From Pseudomonas sp. 10S4 (GTDB taxonomy: Bacteria; Pseudomonadota; Gammaproteobacteria; Pseudomonadales; Pseudomonadaceae): a stretch of 64,000 nucleotides of DNA. The DNA lies in NCBI RefSeq assembly GCF_034344865.1, contig NZ_CP133774.1, forward strand, positions 1,550,001-1,614,000, written 5' to 3'. The notes below the pieces were generated by a model that searched no databases, was not told where the DNA came from, and was given only the letters and a program-made list of their open reading frames with translations. Position numbers and translations under genes: made by a program. Positions 36,976 through 44,518 of this stretch are shown here, one piece after another. Position 1 is the first letter of the stretch. Each line of letters starts with the position of its first letter.

Positions 36976-38255
36976 CTAGCAACCGTCGGCATCAGCGCAC
37001 TTAACCCAGCCTCGGATCGCTTTACCCTTGGGCGTTTTGAACATGATTTTCAGAAACCCGGCTTCAACCCCTTCCTGCAACACTGAATCGCCCTTGATCA
37101 GGTACATCTTCGTCGCCTCGGCCAGCACCGGCGAACTGTAAATCGGGGTCTTTTTGTTAATCGAGAGCTTCACCTCGTCCCCTGCGGCCCAGTGTTGATA
37201 GCCGGGGGAGTTGAGTTTGGCGACGATGGCTTCGGCGGTTTTATAGGGGAAGGTGTAGACCAACTCCTCCGACTCGGCATCGCGGGCGATATCGCCGCCA
37301 TTCCCGAAGTAGTTCGACAGTCGCTCATCCCTGACGTAACCCGCGGGTGTGTTGGCGTAGGCGTGAACCGTGTAGTAATCGCCCAAATAATTAACGCCGG
37401 TATCGGCTCTGATTCCGACCGCGTGGACGATGATTAACTCGGGCTCGGCACCGGGTTTGGTCGTTGCGAAGAAAGCGGCTTTGACCGTCCCCGTGGCCGC
37501 CAAAAACGGCAGCCCCGCGATGTTCTTTTTGGAGCCGTCGGCACAATCCACAAAATCGACGTCGATGGCCATGTCGTCGGGGTCTTGGGATTCGCCTTCC
37601 GGCAATTTGACGTAGTTGAAAACGATAGCCCCCGAGTCTGTTTGCAGTGCCGGAAAGGCTTCACTTTTTGGGGGCACGCAGGTGATCGCCGAGAGGATTT
37701 TTTCAGGCTCGATTGATCCTCTTTAGAGAAGGTATTGCACTGGGATACGACGACAAAGCCCTGCGTTGTTTGCGCCTGAAGCGTATTGCAGATCAATCCG
37801 AAACCTTCAGTACCACCGGGGCCAGGGTAGATCGCGTTTTTCATCTCCAACAACGTCCAGCCCGGTTGTTTCATCGCCGCTTTTGCTGTCGGCGCGGCGT
37901 CTGAAAACTCCATGAGGGCGTCGCCGTGAGGCAATGCGATCAGCCTGTTATAGCGCTGCGCGTCGTTGATGCCGACGACCGCCAGAACGTCTGGCAGGTT
38001 TTTGCCCGAGACGATGAAGGTGGGGAGGTTTTCGATTTCGTTGGTGGACTCAGGTTCGTTGCGGGGCACGAGTTTCAGGATGTTTACGTCCCCTTGCTGC
38101 ATGCAGCTTGCGACTTTCAGGGCGGTTGGAGGGATGTCGAAGGGGCACGGTTGATCGGCAGCGTCCGCCTGCGGCATGGCCAGGAACAGGCTGAATAGGA
38201 AAGCGGCCATCAGTGCTGCGCGGTTTTTGTTCACAAAACAATCCATGTCGATCAC
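36976..38255 (-). pseudogene. Exported protein with SH3-like C-terminus, frameshifted
   Basis: Two overlapping frames make one protein of about 423 residues (from ATG 38246; GTG 38255 also possible). Frame one gives the signal peptide 'LMAAFLFSLFLAMPQADAAD' and the sequence to 'SKEDQSSLKK'. Adding one A to the A6 run (T6 at 37698–37703 on the plus strand) continues as 'ILSAITCVPPKSEAFPAL' in the second frame, ending 'RGWVKCADADGC'. The last 60 residues ('PIYSSPVLAEATKMYLIKGD') look like a bacterial SH3 domain. Family unknown. Low divergence across the break suggests a sequencing error rather than decay. Confidence 0.75.
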
Positions 38256-38640
38256 TCGAAAAGCCCTTGTTTAAGCGGTGTGGTGATTGTGTTTAAAAGT
38301 GTCGAATCATCCGCTGACATTGCCTGCACAACCATCGGAGATTTCCTTCGATACGTGGGGGTGTTCGTGAACTAGGCGGGGTTTGAGTTCATCGATAACC
38401 TCGTTCTCGTCATCGCAAAAAACGGTGACACGGACGTGCAAGTCCGGAATTGGTACACAATCGGTTATGGCTATTCATTGAGCGTTTTCTTATGCTCGCG
38501 AATTGTTATGGCGGCTGTGTGTGGGAGACCTTCGGGTCTGCCGGTCTACCGATTCCGGTCTTGCACACCTATACACAGCTGCCACCACCTTTTCGAAGTG
38601 CGAGCGAAATGGTGCTAGCTCATTAAATCGGTATTACTAA
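38256..38640. promoter_or_regulatory. Structured leader region of the DUF6124 gene
   Basis: 385 bp without a convincing gene. At 38526–38539 AGACC-TTCG-GGTCT forms a UUCG-tetraloop hairpin, followed by CCGG repeats ('CTGCCGGTCTACCGATTCCGG'). I recall similar 'GAGACCTTCGGGTCTGCCGG' text upstream of other DUF6124/DUF3077 genes in Pseudomonas. This suggests a conserved cis-acting RNA, or promoter-linked repeat, ahead of the 38641 gene. A 60-codon frame over it (38436–38618) is probably not a gene. Confidence 0.4.
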
Positions 38641-39030
38641 ATGATCAAACCAACACCTAATCCACCCGACGACTTATCCACATCCCCCTACGAATCCCTC
38701 GATTCCAGAAAACTCCACGAGGCCGCCGAACGCGCCCTCGACTATCACCTCGGCCCCAACCCCGAGGCGAAAACCAAACCAAAGCCCCGAAAAGGCGCGC
38801 TGTTCAGCGTCTCCCCCGACATCGACACCGAAGCCCTCCTGGCCAACGCGTCCGAAGACCTGCTGTCCATCAGCACCATCGCCGCCAACCTGGCCGACGA
38901 CATCGACGGCCCACGACGCTCCGTCGCATTGGCGCTGAGCCGATTGGCGGATGGCGTGCGGTTATTGGTAGAGCGAGCGCTGGACCATATTGACTCGCCG
39001 AATCCGGGGGAGCATCGGGCTAAGGTGTAG
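38641..39030 (+). CDS. DUF6124 family protein
   Basis: 129 residues, cytosolic. It has the family pattern: N-terminal 'MIKPTPNPPDDLSTSPYES', 'LHEAAERALDYHL', then 'NASEDLLSISTIAANLADDI' and 'VALALSRLADGVRLLVERAL'. These short helical proteins occur in many copies in Pseudomonas genomes and have no known function. A bidirectional-looking terminator follows at 39041–39061. Confidence 0.88.
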   Translation: MIKPTPNPPDDLSTSPYESLDSRKLHEAAERALDYHLGPNPEAKTKPKPRKGALFSVSPDIDTEALLANASEDLLSISTIAANLADDIDGPRRSVALALSRLADGVRLLVERALDHIDSPNPGEHRAKV

Positions 39031-39040
39031 TAGGAATAGG

Positions 39041-39061
39041 AAGGGGATGTAATGTCCCCTT
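39041..39061. terminator. Hairpin between convergent genes
   Basis: AAGGGGA/TCCCCTT stem with a 7-nt loop, between the DUF6124 gene and the LprI-like gene on the other strand. No long T run, so weaker evidence. Confidence 0.55.
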
Positions 39062-39100
39062 CTTCAATCAAGTGCATCGCTCAAGTGTGCACGTCGAGAT

Positions 39101-40465
39101 TTACAGGCAGTGACTGGCCTTGATCGATTCCGAGCCTTGCGAAACCAAGCGCTTCACGCCGTCGAGACCCTGCGGGGTGTTTTTAGCCGCTGACAACTGA
39201 TAACAGGCCAACGCCCGGGACAGATCTTTCGTTCCCAACTGGCCGTTCTCAAAAGAAGAGCCCAGATAGTCCATCGCATCCGTGGACCCCATGGAAACCG
39301 CGCGAATAACTTCCCTTTCTGCCTCCTCGGGGTGCAGGCAAGGACCGTTATAGTCGGTGGAATTACCGTTACAAAAAAACGTGGCATAACCCAGAGCGCC
39401 GCTCGCTGTCGTCGATGCCGCTTTGAACAAAGCCTCCACCTTACTGGTTTCCAATTGAGGCGCCATCTGCGAAAGACTCAAACGTGCCGCCGACAAACTC
39501 GCCTCCGGATCACCCGACTCGGCAGCACAGACGTAGTTTTCCAGGGATGCCTCAATCAACTCCGCAGTCAGACGGTATTGCTCAAGAAACCCCAACCCAC
39601 CCAAACCCTCAGCGCGTTGATAACACAGGTTCTCAGCGCGGCTCATTCCGGCTCTAGCGGGTGCGATAAGCTCCCTCTCACTGAGCGACCAATCCTCAAT
39701 CCCCACCAGCGCCCAACACGACTTTTTAGCAAAGTTAAAAATCTTGATATCGCTATTACCGGCCCGTTTATCCACAACGTTCATATGAGTATCGTCGACC
39801 GTTTCAATCTGAACCGTTTCACTCCTGCCCTGGATCGCAGCCATCAACGGAAACGTCAAACTGGCGCCTGGCTCAGCAGTAATTTCCGGCAAAAATCGGC
39901 CCGGGTCTGACGTCCGTTTCAACACCAATATCTTCACTGCGAGTGCGGTTAGGCGCTGCTGGGACTCGGCTTTGGCGGAAAACGCGGGCAGGAACTGAAC
40001 AAAATCTTGGGACGGACACGAGGCATTCGTCCCGCTCACACCATCAGGAGCTATCTTATCCAGATAAGCCGAACGCTCCTGACTCATGCTAGCGATGCAA
40101 TTGTTTACCACCCCCACGTATGCGGGCTTACCCGCCTCAATTTCAAATGCCTCTACGGCGCAATTTGTATCCCGTAACTTGATCCATGCACGCTGTGATT
40201 CCTTCACCGTCGCCGAATACTCCTCCCCCAATTTGGGATCGGCCAGGTATTGAGATTCAAGCCTCGCCATCAGTTGGTGATAGCTCGTATTCAACTGGTT
40301 ATCGGCTGTTTTTTTCGCAGCCTCGGAACAAGGGACAACCTGCAAACTAGAGGTAATTTCGCTGCATTCGTCTTGGGCGAACGCTGCCGAAACCGGTAGT
40401 AGCGCAAACGCGCCCAGTATCCAACTCAATCCAAAACGCTTCACTGTCTTCAATCCTTGATTCAT
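39101..40465 (-). CDS. Exported LprI/DUF1311 domain protein with Sel1-like C-terminus
   Basis: 454 residues. Signal peptide 'WILGAFALLPVSAAFAQDE'. Residues about 33–135 form an LprI (DUF1311) domain: 'LNTSYHQLMARLESQYLA', 'ESQRAWIKLRDTNCAVEAFE' and 'NCIASMSQERSAYLD'. LprI proteins inhibit lysozyme. The C-terminal third has Sel1/TPR-like helices ('SMGSTDAMDYLGSSFENGQL', 'ACYQLSAAKNTPQGLDGV'). It lies downstream of the vgrG-linked hydrolase; a protective role against that enzyme class is inferred. Its LprI part closely resembles the 41588–42004 product. Confidence 0.82.
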   Translation of the reverse strand: MNQGLKTVKRFGLSWILGAFALLPVSAAFAQDECSEITSSLQVVPCSEAAKKTADNQLNTSYHQLMARLESQYLADPKLGEEYSATVKESQRAWIKLRDTNCAVEAFEIEAGKPAYVGVVNNCIASMSQERSAYLDKIAPDGVSGTNASCPSQDFVQFLPAFSAKAESQQRLTALAVKILVLKRTSDPGRFLPEITAEPGASLTFPLMAAIQGRSETVQIETVDDTHMNVVDKRAGNSDIKIFNFAKKSCWALVGIEDWSLSERELIAPARAGMSRAENLCYQRAEGLGGLGFLEQYRLTAELIEASLENYVCAAESGDPEASLSAARLSLSQMAPQLETSKVEALFKAASTTASGALGYATFFCNGNSTDYNGPCLHPEEAEREVIRAVSMGSTDAMDYLGSSFENGQLGTKDLSRALACYQLSAAKNTPQGLDGVKRLVSQGSESIKASHCL

Positions 40466-40481
40466 ATAGGTTGTGCCGGTT

Positions 40482-41483
40482 TTATGTTTGAGAGAATTTT
40501 GTCACGCACCCTTTAGGCTTATTCATTTCCCAATAGGTACTAAGTAGCGCTTTCCGAGCCCGCTCTATTCGGAGATTGACAAATCCATCCCCACAATCAG
40601 GGCGCAACTCCTTAAAAGAACCCGATTCAGGCTGGTAAACAAAAATCCTACTAACGGTATAAGTCCCCATCCCATCATCGACCTGCCAAACAGCGAAATC
40701 CTTTTTGCCGTCAAAGTTAAAATCGTCTACTTGAATGTGCAACTCGTTGATTGCTTCGAAATCGATTGTCTTGGATTCAGCACGAGAGCCGTTTTTAACA
40801 CCAACCACTAAAACAGATCCGTTCAGCGCAAGAGTGGCCTCAACTCCTTTCGATGGATGGAAAGTAGTAACAGGCGTAGAAGCCGGGGCATTGAGGTCTG
40901 ATACACCTTTCTCAACTGAAGCCAGATACTTCTTAATACTCGCTGCATCCTTGTAAGGACACACTACTTCTTTTCCAGTAGTTAAATCACGACCATCATT
41001 ACAGTTCTGCAACGCAGGGTACTCTTGATCGCCGGTGAAAAAAGCAACAGACAACTCATCGCCGTTTTTAATCAGCGGCAATTCCATTACCGAATAGCTA
41101 ACACCTTCAAACCCAGCATTTGAGGCTTTGCTTCTCATCAACACATACATTGATTTCTGTGCTCTGTCCGGCAATGTCCTCTCATAGAAAAATACTGACG
41201 CAATCTGCTCGCCTTCAATCTTCCACACATAATTTAGCGAAGGCTTGGCAACATTGATGGGCGAATAAAATATTTCCGCGTAGGGCACATGAGTTTCTAC
41301 TACCTTGCCTTTCAAGTTATTCTTCAAAAAAAACACAGTAATCTTTTGATCACCTAATGAAGCTATAACAGGAGGGTGTAGCTCTCCGATAGTACGCGCA
41401 TCCTCTGCCAATGCGCTTTGACTGGATAGTCCAATCATTATTGCGAGAGCGCAGACACCGCTGAAAACCCTGTAAAAATCCAT
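40482..41483 (-). CDS. Exported XAC2610-like protein
   Basis: 333 residues. Signal peptide 'CALAIMIGLSSQSALAED'. Near residue 255 the calcium-loop-like 'VDDFNFDGKKDFAVWQVDDG' and the C-terminal 'FVNLRIERARKALLSTYWEM' match the XAC2610-type pattern (VCBS/EF-hand-like). In Xanthomonas, XAC2610 is the immunity protein that inhibits a secreted lysozyme-like effector. It starts 1 kb downstream of a LprI-like gene and the base composition is AT-rich. Immunity function is inferred only from family and place. Confidence 0.75.
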   Translation of the reverse strand: MDFYRVFSGVCALAIMIGLSSQSALAEDARTIGELHPPVIASLGDQKITVFFLKNNLKGKVVETHVPYAEIFYSPINVAKPSLNYVWKIEGEQIASVFFYERTLPDRAQKSMYVLMRSKASNAGFEGVSYSVMELPLIKNGDELSVAFFTGDQEYPALQNCNDGRDLTTGKEVVCPYKDAASIKKYLASVEKGVSDLNAPASTPVTTFHPSKGVEATLALNGSVLVVGVKNGSRAESKTIDFEAINELHIQVDDFNFDGKKDFAVWQVDDGMGTYTVSRIFVYQPESGSFKELRPDCGDGFVNLRIERARKALLSTYWEMNKPKGCVTKFSQT

Positions 41484-41587
41484 ATACTTTCCATAGTAAC
41501 AATAAATTACAGGAGGGATATCATCTCCTCTTCACAGCAAAGAGCGCAGCATACGAAAACTGCTATAAACTACGCCACGCTACCGGA

Positions 41588-42004
41588 TCACTTTTTCTTA
41601 GGAACGTTATAGTTATCTGGAAAGGTATTATCTAAATAACTTGATCGCTCGAGACTCATTTTGGCGACGCAAATATTCACTGTCACCTCATAAGCCGGCA
41701 TTGACTCATCATACTCAAAAGCTTCTATAGCACAATTAGTGTCTCGTAGCTTCAACCAAGCCAATTGCGAAGATTTTAACTTAGCCAAGAATTTTGCTCC
41801 TAGATCAGGAGCTCTTTGATATTGAGCTTTTACCCTTGCTATAAGCTGCTTGTAACTTAAATTCAGCTTTGAATCAGCAGATTCCTTTGCTTGTTTAATA
41901 CATAGATTAAATTCCAAAGTTGACGCAACAACACCACAATCATTTCCACTTGCAAAAACAAAGAGCGGGCAAACCAAGCAAACAAATAGCACAAACGATT
42001 TCAT
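41588..42004 (-). CDS. LprI-like lysozyme inhibitor family protein
   Basis: 138 residues from ATG 42004 ('MKSFVLFVCLVCPLFVFASG', signal peptide). A single DUF1311/LprI domain: 'LNLSYKQLIARVKAQYQ', 'SSQLAWLKLRDTNCAIEAFE', 'NICVAKMSLERSSYLDN'. Four Cys in the mature region match the family's disulphides. Strongly AT-rich codon use. A dispersed repeat copy (42031–42143) lies directly upstream and probably separates it from its former neighbour. Confidence 0.85.
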   Translation of the reverse strand: MKSFVLFVCLVCPLFVFASGNDCGVVASTLEFNLCIKQAKESADSKLNLSYKQLIARVKAQYQRAPDLGAKFLAKLKSSQLAWLKLRDTNCAIEAFEYDESMPAYEVTVNICVAKMSLERSSYLDNTFPDNYNVPKKK

Positions 42005-42030
42005 AGTTACTCTGTCGATGACTTGCATAA

Positions 42031-42143
42031 ATAATTGGCTCTTTGCTAGGTCGGCTCATGCTGCGGATTTCACAGAGCCAAATTTATTTAGCGAAAAATA
42101 GAAGCCTAGCCTATCCAATAAATAAATCCGTCCACTTTCAGCC
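42031..42143. repeat. Dispersed repeat, copy 1
   Basis: Begins ATAATTGGCTC, contains GGCTCATG, CACAGAG, TTTATTTAGCGAAA, GAAGCCTAGCCTATC and ends AATAAATCCGTCC...CAGCC. It shares these blocks in the same order with 42815–42926 and, in shorter form, with 43691–43783. Confidence 0.8.
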
Positions 42144-42177
42144 ATTCCCTATAATCATAAAATCAATATTACTAGAT

Positions 42178-42582
42178 CTACTCCGCAGTACAATGCGGCC
42201 CGCTAAGCGCCCCATTTTCCACTGTAAATTTACAGACCTGAATTTCGTCCTTAGTTAACCTCAGGGGCATCAATCTCAAAGTAAGCACAAGCTCACTATC
42301 AGTGAACTCACCCTTTTCCAACCAGGTTTCCGCAAAGTCCGTATTAAAGCTTTTCCCAGATATGCTGCAAAAATCCAGCGAGCTAACCGCAAGCCCAGCA
42401 CCGCCGGCTTTTAGTATTTGGACTTTTATACAAGGATCATCCAACGTTTGATAATAGCGAACTATATTTCCAGAAACTGTATTCGTGTCGGCTTTGTATA
42501 TTTTGGAGATGGGCTGTTGGTTATTTTCTGCAACTGCATAGCTTGAGATAAAACAGATAACCAACAATATGAGATTCTTCAT
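42178..42582 (-). CDS. Small exported protein, unknown
   Basis: 134 residues from ATG 42582 (TAGGTGG ribosome site; ATG three codons earlier is not excluded). Signal peptide 'MKNLILLVICFISSYAVAEN'. Mature part with four Cys ('LDDPCIKVQIL', 'SSLDFCSISG', 'EIQVCKFTVE', 'SGPHCTAE') and no recognised domain. AT-rich. It sits among inhibitor-like genes downstream of the hydrolase; an immunity role is possible but unsupported by family. Confidence 0.68.
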   Translation of the reverse strand: MKNLILLVICFISSYAVAENNQQPISKIYKADTNTVSGNIVRYYQTLDDPCIKVQILKAGGAGLAVSSLDFCSISGKSFNTDFAETWLEKGEFTDSELVLTLRLMPLRLTKDEIQVCKFTVENGALSGPHCTAE

Positions 42583-42751
42583 GAAAACCACCTAATCTAT
42601 AAAGTTCGAAAAAATGGTACAGATTTATGATAGACAAATGACGATCAACCATTCCATGAGGGAATCTGCACTCTATTTTCTGGGCCTGGTTTTTGATTTT
42701 ATTGAAGAGAGCCGACATGACTTCGGCTCTTCCATCGCTTTTTTCAGGAGC

Positions 42752-42799
42752 AAAAGGGGACGGATTTATTTAAATAAAAAATAAATCTACCCCCTTTCA
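42752..42799. repeat. Palindromic AT-rich repeat (GGGGACGGATTTATTT type)
   Basis: AAAGGGGACGGATTTATTT is followed by its near-reverse-complement AAATAAATCTACCCCCTTT. The same 'GGGACxGATTTATTT' arm occurs in copies 1–3. I recall similar GGGGACAGATTTATTT arms near REP-associated tyrosine transposases in proteobacteria; no such transposase is in this window. Confidence 0.75.
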
Positions 42800-42814
42800 C
42801 TATGATTTGCTTAG

Positions 42815-42926
42815 ATAATTGGCTCCTTGCCAGGCCGGCTCATGTTACGAATTCCACAGAGACAGATTATTTATCGAAAGCTAGAAGCTTGTCTTAGCCT
42901 ATCAATAAATCTGTCCCTTTTCAGCC
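42815..42926. repeat. Dispersed repeat, copy 2
   Basis: Same order of blocks as copy 1: ATAATTGGCTC, CCGGCTCATG, CACAGAGACAGATTATTTATC, TAGCCTATC and AATAAATCTGTCCC. It lies in the 398-bp gap 42583–42980, which shows no gene. Confidence 0.8.
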
Positions 42927-42980
42927 TTTTACTTGGCGATTTGATCCGCTCCAGAGATACGGAAGTATCTAGAAGCAGCA

Positions 42981-43172
42981 TTAGGTGACAAATACTTCTG
43001 AGCCTGCAAAGTAAAAACTAATGCAGGGGGTAACGCAACCCTTTTTTAAAACCCACTCATTTGGCGAGTCCTTCTCTAATTCTTCAGAGATCTTTACCAG
43101 TGAGTCTCCATCCATTTCGACTGGGCACGCACTTACCATAAGTGCTAGAAAACATATTTGTTGCGCTATCAT
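42981..43172 (-). CDS. Very small putative lipoprotein, possibly truncated
   Basis: 63 residues from ATG 43172 after GGAAGAC. The N-terminus 'MIAQQICFLALMVSACPVEM' reads as a lipoprotein signal with a lipobox-like VSAC. The mature part is only about 48 residues, with three further Cys positions ('KKGCVTPCISFYF'). Unknown family; the length suggests either a genuine mini-lipoprotein or a gene cut short by the repeat beside it. Confidence 0.4.
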   Translation of the reverse strand: MIAQQICFLALMVSACPVEMDGDSLVKISEELEKDSPNEWVLKKGCVTPCISFYFAGSEVFVT

Positions 43173-43196
43173 TGTCTTCCAAAAGCGATTGATAAC

Positions 43197-43656
43197 TCAG
43201 TGACGCCAATGGAGACACAGGCTTCTATAGAAAACACCTGATAATGCAATTTTGTCCGCACTGGCGACAGTTTCTTCTCGCGAGAAAACAAATTTCTCAT
43301 CCTTAAAACTACTTATTATATTTCTAAAATAGCAGACACTACTTGAGGGACTACAGAAACGATAACGAATCGTTATATTTCCGTCTACTACAGACAAACC
43401 TTGAAAAATATCCAACCCTCCACTATTTTTAAGAGTTCTCGGAACTAGATTTTCATTCCTCAACAACTCCTTACCACCAGATATAACACTTAATGTATAG
43501 AACTCTGAACCGTTATCTGCCAGCTTAACTTGGTCTAAATTTCCATCCCCAGTCACATCTCGGTTAAGCAATAGAAAATCAGCAGCATTTACATGACCAA
43601 TGCAAGCACTAAGTAAACCTATTGTAAAAAACTCTTTTATCGAAAAAATTTTTCAT
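43197..43656 (-). pseudogene. Exported XAC2610/VCBS-like protein, frameshifted at its start
   Basis: The frame 43197–43571 reads 'LLNRDVTGDGNLDQVKLADN', a VCBS/FG-GAP calcium-loop pattern, and ends 'YRSLCLHWRH'. Upstream the same frame continues as a signal peptide, 'FFTIGLLSACIGHVNAAD', but has no start codon; the ATG at 43656 is one base out of phase across an A5T6 tract. Removing one base there gives M-K-N/I-F-S-I-K-E-F-F, total 152 residues. It resembles the immunity-type family of the 40482–41483 product. Either decay or sequencing error. Confidence 0.65.
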
Positions 43657-43690
43657 TTGTCCAAATCCTAGTGAGCTGGGGGATTTCTTC

Positions 43691-43783
43691 AGGGACGGAT
43701 TTATTTATCGAAAGACAGAAGCCTAGCCTATCCAATAAAAAATCTGCCACCTTTAACTTATAAATAAATCTGTCCCCTGTCAC
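43691..43783. repeat. Dispersed repeat, copy 3 (partial)
   Basis: AGGGACGGATTTATTTATCGAAAGACAGAAGCC, then TAGCCTATC, ending AAATAAATCTGTCCCC. It lacks the GGCTCATG left part of copies 1 and 2. Confidence 0.7.
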
Positions 43784-43931
43784 CCTCTGCACAAACAAAT
43801 CTATCCCTCTTTTTTATTCTCGTTTATTCTAATCTTTTTACCGCACACTATTAAATGCACCTCAATTAGACAACGGTGACGCAGCCTCCCCCCCCATAAA
43901 CTCAATAGTTTCAATCATTTTAATAACCCGC

Positions 43932-44177
43932 TTAAGAGAAGACCCTTTTAGATCTTTTCAAGTAGGCAACATCCCCTCCTCCGCATAACGCAGAGTTATT
44001 AACAGGAATGCAGAAGTTGAAACTCCTAGTCCGACCTTCCTCATCACCACTGGTTACATCCTGGGATATTCCAGCCCCTTCCCACCCCTTACCCTTCAAT
44101 GGATAAAATGTGTTGTGCATCTCTGAATCGCTAGGAGCACTTGAATCTAATTCCATAACCCAACCTTTATCGGTCAA
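43932..44177 (-). pseudogene. Fragment of an unknown gene
   Basis: The open frame gives 81 residues ('MTDKGWVMELDSSAPSDSEM' to 'YLKRSKRVFS'). In the same frame the text continues upstream ('KIFPGFHGGKL') to a stop without a start codon or signal sequence. This suggests the 3' part of a gene whose 5' part is lost or in another frame. It is the first frame downstream of the hydrolase gene, where an immunity gene would be expected. Confidence 0.4.
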
Positions 44178-44518
44178 TTTACCTCCATGAAAACCTGGAA
44201 AAATCTTCGGCTGACGCTGGACTTATGCACCTAAAAACAAGATTAACCTCGAGTGTTTTTTTGATTTTGGGTTTTGATTAACTTTGAATAATAGAACAAA
44301 TGAGGAACGCTTCTTTTTCGGTGATTCTATGCTTACCGCCGTAAAAATCCGTCATGCGAAAGCTGCAAGTGTCCTAAATGCGCTTGAATAGACGCGGCAA
44401 CGCGACTTTATTCTTTTCTTCAGCCCATGATGAAACAGAAAAAACCATAAGCAATGCAAAGCACTACTCTTGAGCTCATCATCATCTCGCTTGCCTTAAA
44501 TTCTTCAAGGCTGTTCTT
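44178..44518. other. AT-rich gap with nothing recognised
   Basis: 341 bp between the fragment above and the hydrolase stop codon. Direct repeats of GATTAAC occur near 44240–44285. I see no gene, clear terminator or RNA. Confidence 0.4.

Noticed and set aside
38436..38618. A 60-codon frame over the hairpin before the DUF6124 gene
   Set aside because: The frame seems to follow from the repeat/hairpin sequence; no signal, no ribosome site. The RNA explanation is preferred.
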